NCBI GenBank assembly: GCA_963693365.1
Contig: CAVNZM010000007.1
Location: forward strand, 8,432,001 to 8,496,000
Direction: 5' to 3'
DNA from: Amoebidium appalachense
Lineage: Eukaryota > Ichthyosporea
DNA: 64,000 nt
This document shows positions 1 through 11,512 of this stretch, in pieces; the stretch's first letter is position 1, and the number at the start of each line of letters is the position of its first letter. The notes beneath the pieces were generated by a model. It made no database searches. It had not been told where the DNA came from and was given only the letters and a program-made list of their open reading frames with translations. The translations under genes and the position numbers were made by a program.

Positions 1-113
1 TGTGTGTGTGTGTGTGTTCCCCTTTTAACTCCCTCCGCGCGCGCGTGTGTGCGTGTGCGTGTGTCACGGTGTATGTGTGTGTGTTCCCCTTTTATCTCCC
101 GGCACGCGCGAGT

Positions 114-167
<54 letters not shown>

Positions 168-1473
168 CCCCTTTTATCTCCCGATCGCGATTCCCCCCCC
201 CCCCTGTGTGTGTTGTGTGTATGTGTGTGTGTGTTTCCCTTTTATCTCCCGATCCCCCCCCCCCCCCCCCCCCCCCCCCCCACCACCACCACCACCACCA
301 CCACCAACCACCAAAAAAAAAAAAAAAAAAAAGATTAAAGAAAACACAGGCACACATACCGCAAAATTCTGGTTTATTGAAGGTACTTTATAGAAAGTCT
401 AGTCCCCGGTTCTGTGTCTATTGACACAAAAACCCCCATTTACAAAGAAATCTGAGCTATTCCTCCTCCGTCGTGGCAGTGGTACTGCCATGTGTGTACA
501 TATGCCCCGTGATGTAGTGCATGCACGTGTGTGCGCGAACACACCGGGCACACACCACGATTACCACTCACGTGCACCATTATGACATGTGTACCTACAC
601 TCAACCACCCACGTACACGCACACACACACACACACTCGTGACACACACGCGCGCGCACACACAGAAAATAACCCTACAGACCTAGGCCTGCACGTGCAC
701 GTGTACACAGTCTAATTAACTGGAAAAGCAAAAAACGGTTGGCTTTGTGTGGCAAAGGCTTTGCCACAGTGCACCTCCCCACCGCCTCCCACGGTGCTTC
801 TTACACACTTGTATGTGCACCAGTCTTTACACAACACTGCCCACTGAGACGTCAGGCCCCGAGCAGATGGGTAACCATGGCCACTATAACCCCCTCCCCC
901 CCCTCCTCCTAGGCCTTTCCCACCCCACCGCCCCCATATATACGAGGCATACTCTTTATGTGTGATGAGTTGCAATTGTCCGTCGTGAATGTGTACTTCC
1001 TACCGTAGGCTGTTACTCTTTCTATACACCACCCCCTCTCTCCCAACCTACACACATACACAAACAACCACACTCACCCACCATGGTATTTTCCACACAT
1101 ATTTGCACACGTTACCGCTTACTCTTACTTCTTGGTCATGCTTGTGAATTTCGGTTTTTGGACACAGACGGCATTATGACGTATAAAGAAGACAGTGGCT
1201 ACATGAAGCTGTCCTTTTCGTAGCTCAAATCAGTACTTGTGCATTCCTCGACGTGATTGTATGAACATAATTATACATGCATGCACTGCGGTTGGAATAA
1301 TTCACTAACTCAATAACCACACGCGCCCACGCATTCACAGGTACGTACACACCTGTGTTACACGGACACTTGCACAAACGTGCAAAAGCGTGCCCGTCGC
1401 GCGCACACACACGGACGTTTGTGTGCACACATGCGCATGCACACATCTGCACATAAACACACACACGAACACA

Positions 1474-1537
<64 letters not shown>

Positions 1538-2000
1538 AACACACGTACACAGCTGAACGTGTGTCTGTGTGTGTGCTGTGTATGTGTTGACGTCACACTG
1601 CATGCGCGCGTGTGTGTGAGAGGGTACCGACGTCGAGCTTTTGAGAGGACGTGTGGACGCGAAGGGCCCCACTGTTTGAGTGCTAACGAATAAATATCAC
1701 CCATCTTTCAAGCATCACACTTGTACATATGCCCTTGGCAACCCAATAGGTTTCGGGCAGAACTCCGAGGAATAGCCTGGTTAGAGGGTGAATGTGTTTT
1801 GTGTGCGTGTGTGTGGGTGTGTTTTCTCTCTGAAGCCGCTTTGCACAAACAGAGTTAGCCTCATGCTCCTGGGCTGATCGGCCGGTCGCGCTCTCCATTC
1901 TTGAATAGCATCACCTGTTCCCTTGTTTTTATTATTTGTTTTAAAAGATAACCTCGAAGTGTGAATGCGCAAGACCGCTGTGTTTCGAGGGGACAAAAAA
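1..2000. repeat. microsatellite-rich stretch without a gene
   Basis: The stretch is dominated by (GT)n at 1-20 and 113-166, poly(C) with CAC repeats at 190-310, (AC)n near 620-660 and (AC)n at about 1477-1530. A 3'-half copy of the C-tailed dispersed element lies at about 947-1035 on the plus strand. All long open frames here are translations of dinucleotide repeats (Cys-Val or His-Thr alternation). No exon with splice signals or a recognisable protein domain was found. Confidence 0.8.
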
Positions 2001-3668
2001 AAAAAAAAAGATCCTTTGGCAACGGCAGGCCGTTCGCCGGCTTCGCGTTGCGCAAAAGTTGGCGCATGTCGCTTCGTGACACATAGCAAATTGCAGCGGA
2101 ATATTTGGTCGCATTTGATTGGTGTATGCATATCATATGTGTCAATTAGTACGAGATAGGTCGACGGATCTTTCAAGTTGCAACCACAGCTTGAGCCGCA
2201 AGTTGAGCGTCACTGCGTCAGTGCGAGGCCTGAACCACATAAATACATTGTAGACGGCACGCGTCGCGGCTCATATATCGTATAACTATATGAAGATAGA
2301 TAGCAACTCAACGGAACGTCACACTTAGTACGTACAGGTAACACATACTGCTAGGTGATTGATGATGTGCTTGCCACTGCTTTTTTGTCTACTAACGGCT
2401 ACACAAGTTTGCTATTGGCATGAGCCTGGAAGTTGCGACAAAAATGAATAGCAGATCTAAAAAGGTCAAAGCATGGTTTTCACGGTACATGAACCGAATA
2501 GGCTCACCATGAACAGCTTTTAAAGCTGTCTAATATAAAACTCAAAGGCTGTTGTTTTGCAAACGAAACTGGACCCCGTGGAGACTATTCTCATTTATAA
2601 TTCAACGGTTGGTGTTGTGGATCCGTGTTCTGCACTGTACAGGTGACTGGTCTAGTCTAAAAAAAGCCCGCATTGTCTATGGCACAAGTAAGGGTATCTG
2701 ATGTAAGACTATCGGTACACTCTATATTGGGCATAGTCTAGGCTAATAGTAGCACGGAGCATAGTCTCCAAGGCTATGTACCCACTGGCTTGCAAGCCTT
2801 GCACTACTACGCTGGTTGGGTCTATGAATTCCTGTTGGACATTCGGAACGCTTGGTTATCTCGTAGATCCAGTAGGAATGCTGTATTTTCTTGTTGGGCA
2901 ATAGGAACGCTCTCCTAAGTTGGGCAATAGCAACGCTTCCTTAATTCGCATTAAATTATTAAGGCGACTTGAAACCAATCATATGCTTTACATTTAAATT
3001 TGTTTGCGCAATCAGACACTTTGTCCAGTGATTGTCGCCTGCGGCAACATACAAGGAATGCCAAGCCGGCAGCAGGGAGAGTCACTCAAATTGACTACAC
3101 GGAGCATGCGTGATAATATCAGGGGTTTACACACTTTTTATTGCGTGGACACTGCCGGAGGCCCAGCCACATTCGACGGCCTACTGCGTTTTCCAGCGCA
3201 GCCAATCAAATGCAGCCAGTGACATATGTACATGCTAGGCAACAATGAGCGCCATCGTAGTATATGACACCCCCTCAGCGCCTTTTACCGTATGTGCTTT
3301 TTTGTAACGATTACTTCCAGAAGCAACATTTCTTCATGCATATGCATGCATTTGTGTAAAACACATGTGTAAGTACATACTACTGTTGCAGTGCTTAAAA
3401 AAAATAGCTAGTATAGGTCGCCTTTGTTACACCATACCAATGGCGTTCTCGTAACCCAGAGTTCGCATTTCGACCCAGGATAAATTTGCGGGGGCTTTTT
3501 TAATAAAATTTTTATCATTCAAAAAGGCCAATGGACCAATGGTCTTGGTGTTACACGGTTGGCTTTTTTTTATATGGCTTCAGCCAATCATAAATTCAGG
3601 CTTACTTTTTGCTTTTGCCAAAGAATTCTGCTAGCCACTCTCAGGAGTGCTGTCTTCCCTGCGGTCTT

Positions 3669-3710
<42 letters not shown>

Positions 3711-3975
3711 GTTGCCGCAGGTCCCGTGGCCATGGCGTAGTAGTGCCCGGCCACTTACGTAGGGCTACCTTTCGTAAAGGCATTTCGAGTCGTAAGCCAG
3801 TGGGTACATATCCTTGGAGACTAGAATTCTGCTGTCACCACCTCACCGCATTGCCTCACCAGTCGGTATAATACGTACCAGCGGCACTGGCTGTGGTCCA
3901 GCACACCGTGGCACCGACCCGTCACGTGCACTCAGATGCCATTATATAGCGTCCTATCAGTAGACTAAGTGAGTG
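2001..3975. other. unique intergenic DNA, no gene recognised
   Basis: This is mixed-composition DNA of near-neutral base content. It contains a degenerate direct repeat at 2836-2943, where the motif GTTGGGCAATAGGAACGCT occurs three times with changes, and a poly(T) run at about 3669-3709. The open frame at 3004-3222 (72 codons, non-ATG start) resembles no family I know and has no supporting signals, so it is not called. Confidence 0.6.
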
Positions 3976-3997
3976 GTAGTTATCAATGAAGAAGGTG

Positions 3998-4052
3998 ACG
4001 TGGGATGTGTGTGTGTGTGTGTGACAGTGTGTGTGTGTGTGTGTTTACACTA

Positions 4053-4083
<31 letters not shown>

Positions 4084-4225
4084 GTGTGTGCGTGTGTGTC
4101 ACGTGTGTGGCGTGTGTGTGCGTGCACGCGTACGGTGTGTGTGCGTGTGTGGTGGTATTGTGTATGTGTGTGTGCACGGTGTATGTGTGTGTGTATGTAC
4201 GTGTGTGTGTGTGTGTGTGTGATAG
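3998..4225. repeat. (GT)n compound microsatellite
   Basis: This is an interrupted TG/CG dinucleotide tract. The reading frames in all phases give only Cys-Val-rich peptides, so it is not coding. Confidence 0.9.
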
Positions 4226-4259
4226 GAGGCATAGATGCACCTAGTTCTACACGGGGGGT

Positions 4260-4392
4260 AACGGGCCCGGGGGAACGTGATTATACGACTAAGCAACCGG
4301 GCATTATGCAGTGCACATACGCGTCCACAATAAAAAAGTTCTTGGGAAATGTACGAAGTTGCTGCAGTGCTGCTGCTATGCATATCCCCGCC

Positions 4393-4439
<47 letters not shown>

Positions 4440-4515
4440 ACCTCCCCTCCCTCTTCCCCCTGCCCGCCTCCCTTTCCCTGCCCGCCCTCCCGGCCTCCCC
4501 TGAGGGCCTCCCTCC
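4260..4515 (+). repeat. left arm of a long inverted repeat
   Basis: About 100 bp of unique sequence (key motif GTCCACAATAAAAAAGTT and CTGCTATGCATAT) is followed by a (C)n run and a C-rich tail with the motif TTTCCCTGCCCGCC. The reverse complement of the same sequence, including the C-rich tail, recurs at 7175-7375. The arms are about 2.7 kb apart. The match is read directly by eye, and the homopolymer lengths differ between the arms. Confidence 0.8.
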
Positions 4516-4663
4516 CCCTCCGCACCCCCTCCCCTCCCCACCCCTCGGCTGCCCGCTTCTCCTCGAACCCCACTCACGCTACCCCACCACGTCCCCTATC
4601 ACCACCCCTCCGCCGGTTCGAAAGCACACAGCACCCATACGGCCACCACATAAAAAAGGCCTT

Positions 4664-4696
<33 letters not shown>

Positions 4697-4768
4697 AGGA
4701 ATTTGTGTCATCTGTGTGTCACGGTGTGAGTGTACGGTGTGCCAATGTGTGTGTGTGTGTGTGTGTGT

Positions 4769-4770
<2 letters not shown>

Positions 4771-4859
<89 letters not shown>
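4771..4859. repeat. (GT)n microsatellite
   Basis: This is an almost pure GT tract of about 44 units, preceded at 4665-4695 by a (G)n run of about 31 bases. It is not coding. Confidence 0.9.
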
Positions 4860-4860
<1 letters not shown>

Positions 4861-4899
4861 CAGTGTGTGTGTGTGTGTGCGTGTGGCGGGGGTGATGGG

Positions 4900-5603
4900 G
4901 GAAGGGTAGGGACGGTCTCGTTGCGTCCAAACCTCCAATGCACGTCTCAGAAGGCTTCGACTGGCCGACTGTGATCACCGACCGACGGTGACCACATCTG
5001 ACCCTTCGGCCCTCCTCAACCCTCCCCTCCCCCCCCCCCCCCCCCCCCCCCGTTGCCCTCCCTTTCCACCCCCCCGCCCTCCCCCCCCGCCCCATCCCCC
5101 CCGATCGAGGAGCAGAGAGATCCCTTTCTGCCCAGCGTATAGACCGAGAATAGGACTCAAATTTGCTGCCGGGAAGGAAAGAGATGCAATACTATGCCAT
5201 GAAGGAAAGGCCTTAGGAATGGTAACCGTTGGCTAAACCTACGGTAGTGGCTATATTGCTCAAGACTAGCTTGAGTTCACACACCAGGACTCAGGTGGGG
5301 ATTGTGTTGTTACCGATGGCTGAGGTTGAGGCCCCCAGAGGGTCAGATGGGAGGAGGGCGTAACCTGACTTACAATGTTGTACGCCTCTTTGAAACTGCC
5401 CCAGTACCTGAACAGCACCTGCATTTTCTGTTCTTTTCACAATCTTTTGATGAGTCCTCACACTGCAGCTGCCGAATTTATTGTGAGGCTGCACTTGTCA
5501 CAGCACTCCCGGAAGCTGGCTAACCGGTGCGCAGGGGGGAGGGGGGGGGGGGGGGGGGAAGGGGGGGGGAAGCTTTGGGGGGCTAGGGAAGGGAGGCGGG
5601 CGA

Positions 5604-5636
<33 letters not shown>

Positions 5637-5840
5637 CGGCTTCGGAGGGCTGGGGGAGGGGTAGGAGCAGGGGGGGGGTGGGGGGTGTTGAATTTTCGCA
5701 GAGACATCAATTGCGTATGATGGGCCCGGGGTAAAGTTAACCTATTATCGTTCCGATGGCTACCGGGACCGACAGGGGGATTCAAGCAACATGAAGCGAA
5801 AACAGGGGAAAGGGGGGAAAGGGGGTGAGTGGGTGTGTGT

Positions 5841-5891
<51 letters not shown>

Positions 5892-5990
5892 GGGGGGGGG
5901 GGGGGGGGAGGGGGGGGAGAGGAGGGGAGAAGTCTTTGCCAAAGGACTGTGACGCACTGCGGCCTATGTGTGTGTGTGCACGTGTCCGGG

Positions 5991-6027
<37 letters not shown>

Positions 6028-6297
6028 ATGTATGTGTGTGTCCGCGTCAGTGTCCGTGTTCGTGTGCGTACAGCATGGTGCGCATGCGAGCGATTTTAAA
6101 ACTTAAGTCAGCCACAGGCCAGGATTAAGGACGTGCACGCGGCATGGCAGCTGCTTTAAACAGAGTGTCTTGCCCGCCCACGCAACGTATATAATATCCC
6201 CCCCCCCCCACACACACACAAAAAAAAATTTAGTATTTGAAACGGAGTTCAGCACACACATACACACACGCGCACACGCGTGTGCGCGCGCGCACAG

Positions 6298-6346
<49 letters not shown>

Positions 6347-6537
6347 ACACATACACGCACACACATCTCGCACCCCAATCCTCTTGCTCCGCCCCTCCAC
6401 ACCCCACCACCACCAACGGCGTTGAATCACAAAATTTTGGGAAAAAAAAAAGAAAACGAAAAATAAAAAAAAATCCCTACTGGAGCCCGTCCCGAAAAGA
6501 CCAACCGGGGGGTGGGGTGGGTGGGGGGAGAGGGGGA

Positions 6538-6580
<43 letters not shown>

Positions 6581-7056
6581 GGGGGGGAGGGGGGGGGGGG
6601 GGGGGGGGGGGGGAGGGGGTGTTGTGAAGAAACCGAGCTCTACAGCCCAGGAACCTTATGATACTATATCCGATTCTTCACGGTCGATTTTAATCAGTGC
6701 ACGTCCCAGGGCTTCTGCATTTTCTTGTTGCCTTCACTCATCATAGCCACAGGCAGAAGGCAAGTTGGCAGCCCCGGAATCATCTCCACCCCCTCCCTCC
6801 TCCCCCTCCCCCACCTGCCCCCACCCCCCTCACACGTTCCCCCCTCCCTCCCCCCACCTCCCCCCCACCCCCCCCACACCTCCCCCCCCTCCCCAAATGT
6901 TACCCTTAATTCAATGAGCTGGTCAGGCTGACCAGGTCATGGAATTGCACATTCCAACCCCCCCAAGCCTGCAGGGAGTTTTGTTGTGTTTTTGGCGTTT
7001 GTTCCTGTGCAGGACCTGCGGATTTGAGAGATATCGTATGGGCGGGGGGCCGCGGA

Positions 7057-7058
<2 letters not shown>
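4900..7058. other. poly(G)/poly(C) and microsatellite block between the inverted arms
   Basis: The block contains long G or C runs (around 5025-5050, 5600-5636, 5857-5920, 6541-6613), a (GT)n tract near 5995-6025 and an (AC)n tract at 6302-6340. The unique segment at 5160-5525 is open in several frames on both strands but matches no family I recognise and lacks clear splice signals. Confidence 0.6.

Positions 7059-7121
<63 letters not shown>
7059..7121. repeat. (G)63 homopolymer tract
   Basis: This is the longest uninterrupted G run seen in the window, about 63 bases, continuing as G-rich sequence with single A interruptions to about 7260. Such a run can form G-quadruplexes, and its length is prone to sequencing and assembly error. 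Confidence 0.85.
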
Positions 7122-7122
<1 letters not shown>

Positions 7123-7174
7123 GGGGGGGAGGGGGGGGGGGGAGGGGAGAGAGGAGGGGGCGGGGAGGGAAGGA

Positions 7175-7228
7175 GGGGGAGGCCGGGAGGCGGGCAGGGA
7201 AAGGGAGGCGGGCGGGGGGAAGAGGGAG

Positions 7229-7264
<36 letters not shown>

Positions 7265-7375
7265 GCGGGATATGCATAGCAGCACCACTGGGCCACTGCA
7301 GCAACTTCGTACATTTCCCAAACTTTTTTATTGTGGACGCGTATGTGCACTGCATAATGCCTGCTGCTTAGTCGT
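7175..7375 (-). repeat. right arm of a long inverted repeat
   Basis: This is the reverse-complement partner of 4260-4515, including the GGCGGGCAGGGAAAGGGAGG segment on the plus strand, a long (G)n tract, and the ATATGCATAGCAG and CTTTTTTATTGTGGACGCG motifs. No coding capacity is visible. Confidence 0.8.
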
Positions 7376-7781
7376 ATATTCACTGACCAGAGAGTGGGCC
7401 TATAAATGTGCATGGCCATGTGCAACAACATATTGCACATGCATGCAGTATGTGTGAAAATGATTAAACTCGAAAATGTGTTCGGCATTGTGGAAAGTGC
7501 AGAAAATGAATACCCTTGAAGGGTTTTGTTTATTAGTTGTAATCATTTCAACTTAGTTTCGGTTTTTTCAGGTGGTTTTGCCGCTTTTGGTGTTTTGCTT
7601 TACCAATAGTTTTTTTTTGGGGTTGGTTTGGATGAGCACAAACACTAGGCACATGTTCAATGTTCACATGTATTCACACACACACACTGACTCATACCCA
7701 CAACACACATATACACACGCGCGCACACGCACAAGCAGAGTGGCACATGCACGTGCGTGGGCAGGCATACACGCGCGCGCG

Positions 7782-7847
<66 letters not shown>

Positions 7848-8135
7848 GTGTACACACACACACACACACACACAAACACAAACTTCACACAAACAGGCAG
7901 ATATGTACACATACATGCACAAAAAAGGTGCATATTTGCACGTGCGGCACCTTTCAAAAGTCTAACACGCATTCAAACCCACACTCCTTTCTCAGACTTA
8001 GTGTGGCACACAGACACGCACTAGGATTCGTTTCGTCTTGAAGGGAACCAAGCAAACTCTCACATTTGCTTTGCAGAAACTTGAGTTGAAAGGAAATCAC
8101 CTCCTGCTGGTTGTATTTTTGTTGAAGTTGTGGAG

Positions 8136-8176
<41 letters not shown>

Positions 8177-8363
8177 AGTCCCCCCCTCCCCCCCCCCTCC
8201 CCCCCCTTGCCTTGCCCCGCCCCGCCCCGCTTCACCCCGCCCGCCTGCCCGCCTGCCCGCCCGCCCGCCCGGTCCTCCCTTCCATCCAGTTTCTATTTTC
8301 CTTCAGCCCCGGTAGCCACTACTATCTTACTAGGCTCAAAGTGTTAAGATTTCCTAGAATCCC

Positions 8364-8405
<42 letters not shown>

Positions 8406-9402
8406 CTACAGTTTTATTTTGTTTGTAAATGTGCACATTTTTTTTCTTGTTTTTTTTTTCTTCTTTTTTTTTTTTGAAGGGGGGGGGGGGGGGGGGGGGG
8501 GGTGTCCTGAAAACTCCGGGAATGATTTTGTCGTGTATCCATCGCAAAAGATATCCGAAAATTTCAATCGAGCCAATGTGACTCAATGGATGACGACTGA
8601 AAGAGTCATTGAAGCCTATCCCATAGCACGTAGATTTATGCATTCAATGTTGGTGTGTTAAAATCATCGCTTTTTACTATATGAAGAAAAGAAAATACAG
8701 ACAAAGAGATCAGAAGCTAAGACGAGAGAAGATGAGCATAAGCCTCTGATATAGCACATCGATTGATCATACTATGCATTCTAGTACTGGTGTTGGCATT
8801 GCTTTGTATGTGTATGAAGCAACCATTCAGACAAAGAGACAAAAAAGAGCAAAACCGTAAGCTAACCAGGCATAGCTCGCATATAGTCATGAATCCTTGT
8901 GACGCAATGACATAATTAACCGTTTTTAAATGCTACGGATGACTGGTCCAAAGTCAGTTCTATAATAGCCGACATCAACATGATGAAAAAACTTGCAGGC
9001 TGAAATAGTATGTCAAAACTATTGACATGATATATACACAATAAAAACTTTGTTGAACAGGACACATAGTCTTCTCGAATATACATCATACGGTAGTAAT
9101 GAGTTCCGAACCTCACTGAATGGACGTGCCACGTGCCACACACAACTTTCTAATTTAAAAGGCATTTGAGCCCCTTAAAGGCAAGTTCTCATCGTGGGCC
9201 AAGGGCTGTCTCAAAATGATTCAGTATAAAATGACAGTGCCAGAGTCAGGTTCAAATTCAACCCCCCCCCCCCCCCCCCCCCCCCCCTTCATACTGCCCC
9301 CCTTTCCCCCCTGTTTTTCAATGATTCAACGGAACTGAAATATACCAAGTTTTAAGTTGACCACCAATAATATCTTAGTACTCTAACAACACGCTCGTAC
9401 CC
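7376..9402. other. intergenic DNA with microsatellites and a diverged duplication
   Basis: (AC)n lies at about 7783-7876, and poly(C) at about 8141-8175, 8366-8400 and 9261-9287. Two diverged copies of about 125 bp, at about 8626-8745 and 8752-8870, share the features ATAGCAC, ATGCATTC, TTGGTGT and CAGACAAAGAGA. An open stretch at 8502-8661 ending in a stop looks protein-like over about 50 codons, but it is also open on the other strand and has no exon signals. No gene is called. Confidence 0.55.
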
Positions 9403-10524
9403 TCAAGAGTCCGGGATGAACTTGCACAGTGGCATGCTAGGCAGTAAGCCCTGTGTCTGCATTACCCCCCCACCTGTGCATGCACACACACTCTCAGCCG
9501 CATTCTTAGGCTCAAGTAGCTCCTTGCTGCACCTTTTGCTGCTTGACAGAGCAGGGTAGTCCGCAGATGTTGTAGGGGCAACATGGAGGGGAAGGTGCAG
9601 AGAAGACCTTCTTCTACCGCTGAACACTTTAGGGGTTTCCGCACTCGTCGTTTTGACTGGGACGTGCTGTTCACTGGCACTGTTGCGCGAGTTTCGCCGT
9701 GATACAGGCGCCTCCCTTGCGTTTTCAAACGGGGAGCGTGATCTCGAACGGCCGCGCTGCCCACCGCTGCTACGTCTCGATATGGCAGAAAGTGTGTGTT
9801 CTGTCGAGCTCGAGCAAGGCCCGCGGTGGGGTGACTGGATTTTTCTTGTCGCCGTGGGTGTTGTTTTGTCTGCATGTGGTTGACCCGGTGTGTCGAGCTT
9901 GCCAAGCGGGAGGGCAGTTGTAGGAGGTGTGCCTGTTTTGCTTGACTCTGGGGCTACTTTCGGACTCCCATTTACAGTGACGGGCACGTTGTCATTGTGT
10001 GATGCTGGTCGCCTCCCCTCATATCTGCATTCGCGATGGTGAGCCGACATGCCCCTGCTCGACTCCATTTTGTGTGCAAAAGACCGACACGTAGTGTTGT
10101 CATGGTTGAGCTTCGGAGATCTATCTCGGAAACGGGCATACACATGCTCTCCCCGACGATCATCATTGTTATCCCGTCTGCCCCTTCCTTGCCAACGGTT
10201 CTCATAGTACAGATGCTCGCCCATGCGCGAGTCGGGGGTTGGACGCCAGCTCAGGCTTCTTGAATCACGTTCGTGGTAGTAAGGGCATTCACGTTTCAAA
10301 CAACCGCCTGGAGTGTCAAAGTAACGGCGCACAGTGCGGGTCTCGGGGTGAAAAAATACCCAAGGGGGTGGGTGGGCAAACTGGCAGGCATGTGTGCCAC
10401 AGCGCTGTCTCTGTAGGTACTCTGGGCATACAGACTTGTATTTTTTGTCGAATTTACTGGTGTCGTAAAAGTCCCTTTGACGCATGGGTGAACGATGCCT
10501 GTGTGGCTGCCTGGGCGGAATCAT
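9403..10524 (-). CDS. CCCH zinc-finger protein with an RS-rich tail
   Basis: This predicted 373-residue protein is encoded by one open exon. The ATG at 10522-10524 is chosen because the longer frame begins at a non-ATG codon and is preceded by TTTCTGCAG, a likely splice acceptor, so a 5' non-coding exon is possible. Finger 1 is canonical C-X8-C-X4-C-X3-H (Cys33, Cys42, Cys47, His51). Finger 2 (about residues 66-84) has the spacing and the end CPYYH, but its first Cys position is Arg66. The rest is Arg/Ser/His-rich and disordered, with an RSRSRS motif near residue 260. Tandem CCCH fingers with RS repeats are typical of RNA-binding or mRNA-processing proteins, so a nuclear RNA-processing role is inferred. 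It is transcribed divergently from the SR gene. I cannot name an orthologue. Confidence 0.8.
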   Translation of the reverse strand: MIPPRQPHRHRSPMRQRDFYDTSKFDKKYKSVCPEYLQRQRCGTHACQFAHPPPWVFFHPETRTVRRYFDTPGGCLKRECPYYHERDSRSLSWRPTPDSRMGEHLYYENRWQGRGRRDNNDDRRGEHVYARFRDRSPKLNHDNTTCRSFAHKMESSRGMSAHHRECRYEGRRPASHNDNVPVTVNGSPKVAPESSKTGTPPTTALPLGKLDTPGQPHADKTTPTATRKIQSPHRGPCSSSTEHTLSAISRRSSGGQRGRSRSRSPFENAREAPVSRRNSRNSASEQHVPVKTTSAETPKVFSGRRRSSLHLPLHVAPTTSADYPALSSSKRCSKELLEPKNAAESVCACTGGGVMQTQGLLPSMPLCKFIPDS

Positions 10525-11512
10525 GACGGCAGCTAGATGTGGCACGGGGGAAAAAGGTTTTGTTGTAGTTGTGTGAATGCGTGAAAGTCCAGCTGCAGAA
10601 ATCAAATTTAGACAAGAACGTTAGAATTCCTTTTCGAAACAAAGAAGCTTGAAATCAGGGAAACAGGAGACCTCAATATATAGAGAAAAGGCGAAGTCAA
10701 GACTTGGTCGAGCTGATCTCTTGACTAGTGCTAGGCTGGAGTACAGTGTGTACATGTATAGTTAGATGTACATACTTTGTTGTAGATGGAAACAGGTGGA
10801 GGATCCAGAAAGGCAACAAGCACGGCTAGGCAAGAACATCTACATGGATAACGTATGCATCAAATGTCTGTAGAAAGTCTTAGGAACCCTCGCGTACTCA
10901 ACCGAAAGCCTTCAGCATCTCGCGAACTTAGGCTAGATCTATCGTGGTTGCTAGCTACAATTCATGTTTCACATTGATCTCAGCCTGAGGGAGTGGAAAA
11001 CTTAAGCAAGAATACCAACATAAAGGAAAACCAAGAAGGAAGCCTCTCATGTATGTATATCCTGTATAACTACCCTGCTCCCTCCTACCTAAAAGAGAAT
11101 TTACAGCATGCATGGAAAAAACGGAGAGGGGAGAGGGAGCTCCTGAGCCTCGGATCCGCGAGCGAAGTGCTGAAGTTCGTGTGAATCGTGTCCGTGAAAA
11201 AGCATCAAGCGAACAGTTACGTAAGCGATTTTAAATGCTGGAATTTTTGTTATCCATTTATATTTGTTAAACAGGTTTTATTTCTAAACGTGATTGGTCG
11301 TAGGAGAGATTAAAAAAGAGCAGGCTGATTGGCTCACAGGCATGTGCAGACTCGCACGAAAAACAAAAACACAAACCGTCACAGTTTCACGTTTTATGAG
11401 TTCAAGCTTTTTTTGGGTTCTGAAGTTAGTTGGTCGTAGGAACAAGAGAAAGAAGGCTAGGCGAATTTTTTTGTCATCAAAACAACTCAGCACGCAAGAG
11501 GCAGCAGCGGAA
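10525..11512. promoter_or_regulatory. divergent promoter region between CCCH and SR genes
   Basis: About 1 kb separates the two start codons. Two inverted CCAAT motifs (ATTGG) occur at about 11291-11296 and 11327-11332, in the segment just upstream of the SR gene. The motif TTGGTCGTAGGA occurs twice, near 11296 and 11430. No TATA box stands out. Promoter function is inferred from position only. Confidence 0.45.

Noticed and set aside
9240-9260. tRNA T-arm-like GGTTCAAATTC
   Set aside because: No acceptor stem, D-arm or anticodon arm can be folded upstream. No tRNA was found anywhere in the window.
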